Shown piece by piece: positions 14,624 to 21,890 of a stretch of 22,645 nucleotides of DNA. Position 1 is the stretch's first letter, and each line of letters opens with the position of its first letter. The translations under genes and the position numbers were made by a program. The stretch comes from Candidatus Cloacimonadota bacterium. Its GTDB lineage: Bacteria > Cloacimonadota > Cloacimonadia > Cloacimonadales > Cloacimonadaceae. Where the stretch lies: positions 1 to 22,645 of the forward strand of contig JAGOIS010000005.1 in the NCBI GenBank assembly GCA_017995495.1. The letters are read 5' to 3'. The notes beneath the pieces are model-generated. The model worked only from the letters and a program-made list of their open reading frames with translations, was not told where the DNA came from and did no database searches.

Positions 14624-15853
14624 TCAGATCCCCTCCTTCATTTTTCTCAGGATGTCCTGGGGTGAGATCAGTTTTCCGTTCACGCGCTGGATCTTGATCA
14701 GCTTGCTGTCGCTACGGTCCTTCACCAGGCGCTGGATCTCGCGGACGAGTTGGCCCTGGTTAAGTTCTGGCACCACCACGACGTCCACATCGCGCAGCAT
14801 CTTGCTCACGGCGTCATCGGGGAAGGGCCAGATTGTGAGCGGCCTCAGCAAGCCCACCTTGATGCCTTCGTGCCGGGCCATGGCAACCGCTGCCTTGGCG
14901 GCGCGGGCTGTGATCCCGGCGGCGAAGATGGCGATCCTGGCATCCTCCATCTGATAACTTTCGATCTGTACGAGGTCGCGGATGTTGTAGGTGATCTTTT
15001 TGCGCAGGCGGTCCATCATGTCCGCGGCTTCAGTTGGTTTATTGGTGGGAAATCCGAGCTGGTCGTGGGTGAGCCCGGTCACGTGGAATCGGTAACCTTC
15101 GCCGTAACTGGCCAGGGGGGAGAGATACTTCTGGTTTTCGTCGTAATGCTTGTACCAATGCGGCGGCACGGTCGGCTTGATGCGCGAGATCACGCGCACG
15201 TTGGCCATGTCCGGCAAGCTCACGGCTTCGCGCATATGGCCCAGCACCTCGTCCAGCAGCAGGATCACGCAAGTGCGGTATTTTTCGGAGAGGTTGATCG
15301 CGCGAATCGTGAGCTCATAGCATTCCTTCACGCTGTCCGGATAGAGCACGATGGCTGGGCTGTCTCCGTGGCTGCCCCAGCGGGATTGCTGGATCTCGCC
15401 CTGGGCGCAGCTTGTGGGCATTCCGGTGGAGGGCCCCACCCGCTGGACGTTCACCACCAGGCAGGGTGTTTCCGTGATCTTGGCGAAGCCGATGCCTTCC
15501 TGCATCAGCGAAAATCCGGGACCGGAGGTTGCCGTCAGGGATTTGGCCCCGGCCAGGGAGGCGCCGGTGATGGCGCAGATGCTGGCGATCTCGTCTTCCA
15601 TTTGAACGAAGACCCCGCCACGTTTGGGAAGCTCGGCGGCCAGGATCTCGGCGATCTCGGTGGATGGGGTGATGGGGTATCCGGCAAAGAAGTTGCAACC
15701 GGCATCAAGGGCGCCGTAGGCCACAGCTTCGTTGCCCTGCATCAGCACGGTCTTGCGCTCGCGCCGGGTTTGCAATTCCTCGAGCTTGGTCTCGGTTTTG
15801 GGTTTGCGGGGTGCCGCTTTGGGAGCGGGTTTGGTGATCTTCTCTTTGGCCAT
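14624..15853 (-). CDS. korA: 2-oxoacid:ferredoxin oxidoreductase, alpha subunit
   Basis: 409 residues. It contains the pyrimidine-binding domain of the enzyme with YPITPST (59-65), MEDEIASI and TSGPGFSLMQEG, then a domain II and a C-terminal transketolase-like domain ending in a PELNQGQL block. The first 33 residues are a Lys/Pro/Ala-rich extension before the conserved fold starts (about 34), longer than usual; no later in-frame start with a ribosome site was found, and GGAG sits correctly before this ATG, overlapping the korD stop. With korB it forms the catalytic core that turns a 2-oxoacid plus CoA into acyl-CoA, CO2 and reduced ferredoxin. Confidence 0.93.
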   Translation of the reverse strand: MAKEKITKPAPKAAPRKPKTETKLEELQTRRERKTVLMQGNEAVAYGALDAGCNFFAGYPITPSTEIAEILAAELPKRGGVFVQMEDEIASICAITGASLAGAKSLTATSGPGFSLMQEGIGFAKITETPCLVVNVQRVGPSTGMPTSCAQGEIQQSRWGSHGDSPAIVLYPDSVKECYELTIRAINLSEKYRTCVILLLDEVLGHMREAVSLPDMANVRVISRIKPTVPPHWYKHYDENQKYLSPLASYGEGYRFHVTGLTHDQLGFPTNKPTEAADMMDRLRKKITYNIRDLVQIESYQMEDARIAIFAAGITARAAKAAVAMARHEGIKVGLLRPLTIWPFPDDAVSKMLRDVDVVVVPELNQGQLVREIQRLVKDRSDSKLIKIQRVNGKLISPQDILRKMKEGI

Positions 15854-15862
15854 TGATACTCC

Positions 15863-16162
15863 TTAGCGGTCTTTGGCGCCGGTGATGGCGAAATCGGGGC
15901 AGAGGCGGTCGCAGGTCTCGCAGTGGATGCATTTTTCCGGGGCCGCGACGTAGGGGGAGCCGTCGGCTCTGCGCCCCAGGCAGCCGGTGGGGCAAAAGGC
16001 CACGCAGATGCCGCACTTTTTACACCAATTGTAATAGATCAGAACGGGGGAATCTTTGTCGCCTGGAGCCTTGACTTCGGTAACTTCCACCTCCATCTTT
16101 TCCAGCGCGTCTTCTTCCCTGATGATCATGCCCATGCGGTCTTTCTCGACTTTTTTAGGCAT
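15863..16162 (-). CDS. korD: 2-oxoacid:ferredoxin oxidoreductase, delta (2x[4Fe-4S] ferredoxin) subunit
   Basis: 99 residues. Two cluster-binding motifs are plain: C47, C50, C53 with C57 followed by Pro, and C78, C81, C84 with C88 followed by Pro. The N-terminal 45 residues are charged and lack cysteines. It carries electrons from the TPP centre to soluble ferredoxin. GGAGG precedes the start, and the korA ribosome site overlaps this stop codon (9-base gap). The order korD-A-B-C is the common one in anaerobes. Confidence 0.92.
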   Translation of the reverse strand: MPKKVEKDRMGMIIREEDALEKMEVEVTEVKAPGDKDSPVLIYYNWCKKCGICVAFCPTGCLGRRADGSPYVAAPEKCIHCETCDRLCPDFAITGAKDR

Positions 16163-16210
16163 ATTTCCTCCAGGATGTATATTTTTTCATTTCTTGTTCA
16201 GTGGGCTCGT

Positions 16211-17431
16211 TCAGGCTTTCTGGGCCAGCACTTGTTTGTAGAAGGTTCCCAAGCGTTTGCAGCCTTCGCGGTTGTTCTCCTCGGATTCGTAGGAGAAGTT
16301 CAGGCGCATGGTGTTTTGGCCCTTGCCATCGCAGAAGAATGAGGTTCCCGCCACATAGGCCACATTTTGCTGTTTGATGCAATCCATGAGCTGGGCGTTG
16401 GTGTCGATGCCCTCGGGGCCGTAGGCCATCAGGAAGAGGCCGCCCTGGGGCTTGATCCAGGTGAATTCCTCAGGCATAAATTCCTGTAGGGAATCCAGCA
16501 TCACTTTCTGCTTGGCTTTGTACATCGTGCGGATCTGGTCCAGTTTGGGGTCCAGATAGCCCTTTTCGATGTAGCGCGCGGCGATGCGTTGGGTGAAAGG
16601 CGGGGTGCAGAGGTCGGCGGCTTGCTTGCCCACCACTATCTTGTCCAGCACGTCCGGATGGCCAACCACCCAGCCGATGCGGAAGCCGGGGCAGAAGATC
16701 TTGGAAAAGGTTCCCAACAGCACCACCTGGCCTGTGCCGTCCAGTTCATAGAGGGTGGGCTGGTCCTCGCCCTCGTAGCGCAGCTCGCGGTAGGGGCTGT
16801 CCTCGATGATCAGGATGTCGTAACGATGGGCGATGGCGATGATCTCCTCGCGGCGCTTCCTGCTCATGGTCATTCCCGCGGGATTCTGGAAATCCGGGAT
16901 CACATAGATGAATTTCGGCTTTTTGCCTCTGGCGATGGCTTCTTTGATCCGGGTTTCCATGATCTCCGGAATTTCGCCCTCGTCATCCATCGGGATGCCG
17001 AGCATGTCCGCGCCGTAGGAATTGAAGGCGCTAAGTCCGCCCAAGTAAGAGGGCAGGCCCACGATGATGGTGTCGCCGCGGTTGATGAAGATCTTGGCGA
17101 TGAGGTCCAGCGCCTGCTGGGAGGCGGTGGTGATGATCATGTTGTCGATGCTGATGTCCACGCCGGCTTTCTTGTAGCGGTCCACCATCAGGGTGCGCAG
17201 CAGGGTGTCGCCTTCCGTGGCTCCATATTGCAGCGCGAAGGCGGCTTCGGTGTCCATTACTTCGGTGATGATGCCCTTGAGCTCTTCCACCGGGAAGGTA
17301 GCCTGGGCGGGAAAACCTCCGGAAAACGAGATCAGGCCGGGCTGTCCCAAAAACTTAAGCAGCTCGCGGATGGCGGAGCGCTTCATTCCCTTGATGTTGG
17401 TCGAGAGAACTTCTTGTAGGTCGGTGATCAT
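16211..17431 (-). CDS. PLP-dependent class I/II aminotransferase (aminoadipate/aromatic/branched-chain type)
   Basis: 406 residues, fold type I. The PLP lysine is K244 in TFSKIFCPGFRIGW. DFQNPAG supplies the ring-stacking Asn, IIEDSPYR the ring-nitrogen Asp, and MRLNFS the substrate-carboxylate Arg. It resembles the LysN/2-aminoadipate and multi-substrate aminotransferases related to the MocR catalytic domain, but has no DNA-binding N-terminus. It would move an amino group between an amino acid and a 2-oxoacid in the cytoplasm. GGAGG lies 6 bases before the start. It sits 48 bases ahead of korD with no terminator between, so it probably feeds 2-oxoacids to the oxidoreductase. Exact substrate unknown. 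Confidence 0.88.
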   Translation of the reverse strand: MITDLQEVLSTNIKGMKRSAIRELLKFLGQPGLISFSGGFPAQATFPVEELKGIITEVMDTEAAFALQYGATEGDTLLRTLMVDRYKKAGVDISIDNMIITTASQQALDLIAKIFINRGDTIIVGLPSYLGGLSAFNSYGADMLGIPMDDEGEIPEIMETRIKEAIARGKKPKFIYVIPDFQNPAGMTMSRKRREEIIAIAHRYDILIIEDSPYRELRYEGEDQPTLYELDGTGQVVLLGTFSKIFCPGFRIGWVVGHPDVLDKIVVGKQAADLCTPPFTQRIAARYIEKGYLDPKLDQIRTMYKAKQKVMLDSLQEFMPEEFTWIKPQGGLFLMAYGPEGIDTNAQLMDCIKQQNVAYVAGTSFFCDGKGQNTMRLNFSYESEENNREGCKRLGTFYKQVLAQKA

Positions 17432-17458
17432 GATGATCCTCCAGCTGTATTATTTTTG

Positions 17459-17749
17459 CTATTTTTCTTCATAAACCAGGACTTTCTTGTTCGCTTTTCG
17501 CCATTCCCTGTAGGCGCTCTTGATCTCCAGTTCCCACACGATGCGCTTGTCGTTGTCCTCAAAGGTGACAACATCCATGTAGAAGGTGCGGTTGTTCTTG
17601 CCCATGAAGCTCTTGCGGGGGAACTCCACCACGATCTCGCCTTCGATGTTGAGAATGGTGATCTCGTTCAGGAAAACGCCATCGGCGATCTCCATGATGG
17701 CACGGGCTTCAACGCTGCCGGCCTGAACGTCGCGAAAATGTATGTTCAT
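17459..17749 (-). CDS. spoVG: SpoVG-like small protein
   Basis: 96 residues from ATG 17749 (TTGGAG 5 bases upstream); an in-frame ATG at 17776 would add 9 residues and lacks a ribosome site. The first 60 residues (MNIHFRDVQ, EARAIMEIADGVFLNEITIL, VEFPRKSF) follow the SpoVG pattern of an N-terminal strand pair, a conserved 'D/N-x-I-x-I' strand and a [VP]xxP[RS]K turn. SpoVG proteins bind nucleic acid and act as regulators in several phyla. The C-terminus (EWRKANKKVLVYEEK) is longer and more basic than Bacillus SpoVG. It heads the operon with the aminotransferase, 27 bases away. TTGACC at 17799-17804 could be its -35, with a poor -10. The family call is moderate and the role unknown. Confidence 0.6.
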   Translation of the reverse strand: MNIHFRDVQAGSVEARAIMEIADGVFLNEITILNIEGEIVVEFPRKSFMGKNNRTFYMDVVTFEDNDKRIVWELEIKSAYREWRKANKKVLVYEEK

Positions 17750-17847
17750 TGATACTCCAATCTTTGGTTGAACCACGCTAAAATTAATCAGCCTTATCGG
17801 TCAAGGTTTTTTTTGGCTGGCTGAAACCCTCGTTTCGCTTTCGGAAA

Positions 17848-17867
17848 TGACCTTTCGGACAAGGTCA
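17848..17867 (-). terminator. Possible weak terminator at the lplA stop codon
   Basis: TGACCTT (17848-17854) and AAGGTCA (17861-17867) form a perfect 7-bp stem with a 6-base loop that includes the lplA stop codon. On the reverse strand only TTT follows, so termination would be weak. Downstream, before the SpoVG-like gene, there is no better candidate on this strand. Confidence 0.3.
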
Positions 17868-18845
17868 GATCAGCCCCGGCAGGATGTCGGCGCAGGTCAC
17901 GGGTCCAAAGAACTCTTCCAATGGCAGCGAGTTCAAAGCTTCGCGCAGGTCTTCCTCGCGGTGGGGCAGGTTGGTGAGGGCGCGTTCAAATTCCGCGATG
18001 TCACGGTCGCCGAAGAAATCTCCAAAGATCCTGAGCGCGGTGATCCTGCCCTTGTGGACATCCGCGTGGAACTCGATCGTGCCGGCGGCGCAGCGCACAG
18101 CCTGAACGTGGTTGTAGGAAGGCGAACGGCCAAAATTCCAGTCCCAGGTGTCGTACTTGCTTTCCACCAAGGCCTGGATGGCGTCCAGGTCAGCCTGGCT
18201 GAATTCGTATTCGCGGGTATCCGGATACAGCTTCAGCACCTGGATGTGGATCAGGTCGATGAACTCATCCAGCGTAACAGCTTGGGCCAGATGCGCGGTG
18301 ACGTTCGTAACCCGGCTGGAAACGGATTTTACCGCTTTGTCCCTGAATTTGAGGGGATTGGCGTTGAGGGCGGCGCTCAGATCGGCTATTTTGGAGTCAA
18401 AGAGGATGGTGCCATGTTGCTGGATCTTTTTGGGATGCACCGCGCGGGCGTTGCCGGAAAACTTCAGGCCTCCGATCGTGAGGTCATTTCGCCCCTCGAG
18501 TCTGGCCTCCACTCCCAGATCGTGCAGGGCAGCCAGCACCGGCGCCGTGTATCTGGCAAAGCCGCCATCGTCTGCTCCGGTTCTGTTCATGATGAAGCTG
18601 AAGTTGAGATTGCCCAAGTCGTGAAAGACCGTTCCGCCGCCGGTGAGACGCCGCACCACGGGGATCTTGTGCTCCAGCACCCAGGGCAGGTTGATCTCGG
18701 CCAGGGTGTTCTGGTTTCGGCCCACAATGATCGAGGGCGCGTTGCGGTAGAGCAGGAAAACATCCTCCTCAAAGCTTTCCAGGATGCATTCTTCGCTGGC
18801 TATATTGAAGGGCGCCCAGTTACTGGGGCTGATCATGAACAGCAT
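17865..18845 (-). CDS. lplA: Lipoate-protein ligase A
   Basis: 326 residues from ATG 18845, with GGAAGGAAG upstream; the frame is open to an ATG at 19010, but that leader is low-complexity and lacks a ribosome site. The lipoate/biotin ligase domain shows RRLTGGGTVFHD (65-76), GNLNFSF, and the catalytic lysine K128 in GGLKFSGNA, then HGTILFD (144-150). A C-terminal accessory domain (about 235-326, with RIFGDFFGDRDI) is present, as in bidomain LplA. It activates lipoate with ATP and attaches it to lysine on E2 or GcvH proteins in the cytoplasm. No lipoyl-domain partner is in the window. Gene order does not tie it to the kor operon. Confidence 0.92.
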   Translation of the reverse strand: MLFMISPSNWAPFNIASEECILESFEEDVFLLYRNAPSIIVGRNQNTLAEINLPWVLEHKIPVVRRLTGGGTVFHDLGNLNFSFIMNRTGADDGGFARYTAPVLAALHDLGVEARLEGRNDLTIGGLKFSGNARAVHPKKIQQHGTILFDSKIADLSAALNANPLKFRDKAVKSVSSRVTNVTAHLAQAVTLDEFIDLIHIQVLKLYPDTREYEFSQADLDAIQALVESKYDTWDWNFGRSPSYNHVQAVRCAAGTIEFHADVHKGRITALRIFGDFFGDRDIAEFERALTNLPHREEDLREALNSLPLEEFFGPVTCADILPGLI

Positions 18846-19059
18846 GGCCGGGCTTCCTTCCGCCCCTTCCTCTTTTTTTGTCGAGCAGGAATTCTCTCCG
18901 CTGGTATCTTCATCGCTCAAGGTCCTTTGGCCTGCCCGGAGATCTTTATATTTGGACCGGCCTGGATGCTGTGCCCACTTTTTCTCTGCCCGCGGGATTG
19001 TCAATGGCATTAAGTGTCCGGCTCATTGTCGCTCAAGTTCCGGTGGCCGGAAAATTCGC

Positions 19060-19087
19060 TTGACAGTGAGGCTGCAGGCAATGGAAT
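19060..19087 (+). promoter_or_regulatory. Sigma-70-like promoter of the PNPOx-fold gene
   Basis: TTGACA (19060-19065) and TGGAAT (19082-19087) are 16 bases apart, with the start codon 26 bases further. A small TTCCGG/CCGGAA hairpin (19038-19052) lies just upstream of the -35 and could be an operator. Confidence 0.45.
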
Positions 19088-19112
19088 TAGGAAAACGAGT
19101 TTGGGAGAAATC

Positions 19113-19523
19113 ATGAACATCGATATCCTTGACACTCTGGCACCCACCCAGATGGTGCATCTGGCCACCTGCGAGGGCAACGAGCCGCGCCTGAGGCCCA
19201 TGACGCTGATCGCCAAAGCCCGCAGGCTCTGGTTCGCGACCGGCTCCGGCGACAATAAAAGCGCCCAGATCGCCGCCAATCCGAATGCCGAGTTCTGCCT
19301 GCTGCTCAAGCAGGGCGAGTACAGCGGGTACCTGCGGGGACGGGGCAAATTGCTGCCGGTGACCGATATCGGCCTCAAGCAGGAGGTGGCGGATCACGCG
19401 ACCTTCATCTACGACTATTTCGGCGACGCCTCCGACCCGGACTACTGCCTCTACGAGCTTGAACTGCGGCAGTTGCGTCATATCAAGCCCGGCGAGATGT
19501 ATGAAGAGGTGCTGGATCTCTGA
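19113..19523 (+). CDS. Pyridoxamine 5'-phosphate oxidase-fold (flavin-binding) family protein
   Basis: 136 residues. ATG 19113 is preceded by GGGAG at 5 bases; earlier in-frame starts would run through the promoter. The opening MVHLATCEGNEPRLRPM and RLWFATGSGDNKSAQIAANPNAEFCLL are characteristic of the split-barrel PNPOx-like and general-stress-protein-26-like group, where the barrel binds FMN or F420 and forms homodimers. The C-terminus (YELELRQLRHIKPGEMY) completes the barrel. It is too short to be the biosynthetic PdxH. The substrate is unknown; a flavin-dependent reductase or stress role is likely. It is followed by a 130-base gap to the alcohol dehydrogenase. Confidence 0.85.
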   Translation: MNIDILDTLAPTQMVHLATCEGNEPRLRPMTLIAKARRLWFATGSGDNKSAQIAANPNAEFCLLLKQGEYSGYLRGRGKLLPVTDIGLKQEVADHATFIYDYFGDASDPDYCLYELELRQLRHIKPGEMYEEVLDL

Positions 19524-19655
19524 TGCTCCGGTTTTCTCAGCGTTGCCGCGGGGGTGTTTGTCCGGAGTGCATTTAAGCTTGCCTGAAGGCCTTTCGCGCT
19601 TAATGTATCCATGTATGAAATGCTTTTGCAACAGTTCATGGATCAAGGAGCAGAA

Positions 19656-20798
19656 ATGGAATCCTTCAGTTTATACAACCCCACCCGGATACATTTGGGA
19701 GCGGGGACAATAAAGCAGATCGGCCCACAAATGCGCCAGGCGGGCGTTCGCAAATGCCTCCTGGTGGCCGGCGGGGGCTCGATCCGCGCCAACGGAGTGC
19801 ACCAGCAGGTCTGTGACAGTCTGAAGGCGAGCGGGATTGACTGGACCGAAGCCTGGGGCGTGCAGGCCAATCCCACTCTGGACAAGGTGCGTGAATTGAT
19901 CAGCCTGGCCAGATCGGAAAAAGTGGACGCCATCCTGGCCGTGGGTGGCGGCAGCGTGATCGACAGCGCCAAAGCCACTGCCGCGGGCTTCCATCTTCAA
20001 GACATCTGGGACGCCTTTCTGGACAAGGAAATGATCAGCCAGGCCCTGCCCGTTTTCACCGTCCTCACCCTTTCCGCCACCGGCAGTGAAATGAACGGCA
20101 ACGCGGTGATCACCAACACCGATCAAAAAAAGAAATGGAGCATCAGCTCGACCCACCTCCATCCCAGGGTTTCCATCATCGATCCCGCGGTCCAGTGCAG
20201 CCTGCCTTGGCGCCAGACCGTCAACGGCGCCCTGGATGCCACCGCCCACATCCTGGAATACTTTTTCATGGATGAACGCGCTGAAGCCACTCTGGCCATC
20301 GACGCCGCGCTGCTGAGGACAATCACCGCCATGACCAACCGCCTGCAAAAAGACCCCTGCGACCTCGTGGCCCGGGGAAACCTCGCTTGGAGCGCGACTT
20401 TGGCCCTCAACGGGATCAGCGGCGCCGGCTTGAATGGAGGCGACTGGGCTTGCCACACCATCGAGCATGCCTTTTCCGTGCTCGATCCCAAGATCGCCCA
20501 CGGCGAGGGGCTGGGGGTAATTTTCCCCGCCTGGATCGAGTATGTGAGCGAAAAAACCCCCGGCCGCTTCGATTATTGGGCCAAAAATGTCCACTCCGCG
20601 GACAGTGTGTCCCACGCCCTGCACAAGTTCCGGGTCCAGATCGAAACCTGGGGTTCCGCCACCTGCCTGCGCGACCTCGGCCTTCGCGAAAACCAGCTTT
20701 CCGAGCTGCGCGACATCATCATGGCCTCCCGCGGAGTGGGCAAAATAGTCCAGTTCAGCGCGGCTGAGATCGAAGCCCTGCTGATGCTGGCTTTTTAG
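19656..20798 (+). CDS. Iron-containing alcohol dehydrogenase (butanol dehydrogenase/YqhD type)
   Basis: 380 residues from ATG 19656 (AAGGAG 5 bases upstream); the in-frame ATG at 19611 has no ribosome site. An N-terminal dinucleotide-binding domain carries VGGGSVIDSAKA. The metal ligands are D194, H198, H267 and H282 (in NGALDATAH, DWACHTIEH and IAHGEG), almost the same numbering as E. coli YqhD; H271 is the likely catalytic histidine. PTRIHLGAGTIKQIG and TLSATGSEMNGNAVI are family landmarks. It reduces aldehydes to alcohols, or the reverse, with NAD(P)H in the cytoplasm. The aldehyde substrate is not determinable, and no aldehyde dehydrogenase lies beside it. The call is strong at family level only. 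Confidence 0.92.
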   Translation: MESFSLYNPTRIHLGAGTIKQIGPQMRQAGVRKCLLVAGGGSIRANGVHQQVCDSLKASGIDWTEAWGVQANPTLDKVRELISLARSEKVDAILAVGGGSVIDSAKATAAGFHLQDIWDAFLDKEMISQALPVFTVLTLSATGSEMNGNAVITNTDQKKKWSISSTHLHPRVSIIDPAVQCSLPWRQTVNGALDATAHILEYFFMDERAEATLAIDAALLRTITAMTNRLQKDPCDLVARGNLAWSATLALNGISGAGLNGGDWACHTIEHAFSVLDPKIAHGEGLGVIFPAWIEYVSEKTPGRFDYWAKNVHSADSVSHALHKFRVQIETWGSATCLRDLGLRENQLSELRDIIMASRGVGKIVQFSAAEIEALLMLAF

Positions 20799-20850
20799 GC
20801 ACACGTCCATAAAAGTCCCCGGCGGAGGGTTCTGCCAAATATCTGCTTGA

Positions 20851-20866
20851 CAAATGCGGGCATTTG
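20851..20866. promoter_or_regulatory. Perfect inverted repeat overlapping a TTGACA box ahead of lepB
   Basis: CAAATGC (20851-20857) and GCATTTG (20860-20866) flank GG. The left arm overlaps TTGACA (20847-20852), a possible -35, but no convincing -10 follows at 16-18 bases. It could be an operator for the signal peptidase gene or chance. Confidence 0.3.
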
Positions 20867-20903
20867 CAAAACAAGGGCGGATATCAGCTTTTTGAAGGAT
20901 ACG

Positions 20904-21869
20904 ATGAAAGACAAGAACTTGATCAAGGCCAAAGCCAAAAAACAGGACTACAAAGAGCCAGCCTACACCATCACCCCCATCCCGGAAGGCAGGAAGTTCC
21001 GCCGCCACAAACCCTGGCTGCAGGATTGGATCGAAGCCATTCTCTTCGCCTTCGTGGTGGCGATGATCATCCGCAACTACACTTTCCAAAACTTCATGAT
21101 CCCCTCGCCCTCGATGGAAAAAACCCTGCTCACCGGCGATTATCTGGTCGCGAACAAGCTGAAATACTTCTTCACCGATCCCAAACGCGAGGACATTGTC
21201 ACCTTCCGCTATCCCAAGATCGAGGAAGGCACGCCGGAGCATCCGGATTCGCGCGACAACTTTGTGAAACTCTTTCATCCCCTCTATTTCAATAAATCCC
21301 AGAGCTTCGCCAAGGTGCCCATGACCTTTTTCCACATCACCTACTACGCCCGCAAAAACGTGGTCAAGCGCGTGATCGGCATGCCCGGCGACATCGTTGA
21401 AGTGCGCGACAAACTGGTTTTCATCAACGGCAAACAGTTCACCCGCGGTTACGAATGCTACGACATTCCGATTCCCTCGCCGCCGGAATCGCCCACCCAG
21501 GTGATCCCCCACCGCTTCGCCCAGGACTCTGATGACGGCTACATCACCCATCTGGACTGGTACAAGCCCTACATCGTGGCAGCCGACAGCCTCAAAGGCA
21601 TCCCCGGCCGCAAGGTCTACAACCGCGACTGGTTTGGCCCCATCAAGGTCCCCGAGGGTAAATACTTTGTGATGGGAGACAACCGCGACGTGAGCGAAGA
21701 CAGCCGCTACTGGGGATTTCTGGACCGCAGCGACATCACCGGCACACCCTGGCTGATCTTTTTCTCCAAGGGCATCGAATACAACAAACTTTTCGATACG
21801 CCTCACATCCGTTGGGACCGGATGTTCCGCTTCGCCGGAGGCAAAAAGGCCGCCAAAAGATCCGGTTAG
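20904..21869 (+). CDS. lepB: Signal peptidase I
   Basis: 321 residues from ATG 20904 (GAAGGA 4 bases upstream); the frame continues upstream but would run through the promoter region. A basic N-terminus precedes one membrane helix (about 45-60). Ser70 in PSPSMEKTL is the nucleophile and Lys155 in VVKRVIGMPGD the general base. REDIVTFRYP and GDNRD...DSRYWGF complete boxes B to E. The Ser-Lys distance (85) is longer than in E. coli (S90-K145) because of an insert at about 100-148 rich in charged and aromatic residues. It removes signal peptides from exported proteins at the outer face of the membrane, such as the secreted proteins in this window. Confidence 0.93.
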   Translation: MKDKNLIKAKAKKQDYKEPAYTITPIPEGRKFRRHKPWLQDWIEAILFAFVVAMIIRNYTFQNFMIPSPSMEKTLLTGDYLVANKLKYFFTDPKREDIVTFRYPKIEEGTPEHPDSRDNFVKLFHPLYFNKSQSFAKVPMTFFHITYYARKNVVKRVIGMPGDIVEVRDKLVFINGKQFTRGYECYDIPIPSPPESPTQVIPHRFAQDSDDGYITHLDWYKPYIVAADSLKGIPGRKVYNRDWFGPIKVPEGKYFVMGDNRDVSEDSRYWGFLDRSDITGTPWLIFFSKGIEYNKLFDTPHIRWDRMFRFAGGKKAAKRSG

Positions 21870-21879
21870 ACCGGTTTTT
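21862..21879 (+). terminator. Possible weak hairpin at the lepB stop codon
   Basis: CCGGT (21862-21866) and ACCGG (21870-21874) form a 5-bp stem whose loop is the TAG stop codon itself, followed by TTTTT. It is probably too short to end transcription fully; hemW follows 21 bases later, so some readthrough is expected. Confidence 0.25.
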
Positions 21880-21890
21880 GGGGGTGAGCG

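Noticed and set aside
14750..15856. A 368-codon forward frame opposite korA
   Set aside because: Shadow of korA; His/Gly/Val-rich product typical of antisense frames.
17791..17816. A short CCTT/AAGG stem followed by eight Ts on the forward strand
   Set aside because: The stem is only four pairs and no forward gene ends upstream, so a terminator call is not justified.
17847..19013. A 388-codon forward frame opposite lplA
   Set aside because: Shadow of lplA, which has all ligase motifs; no ribosome site and no family features.
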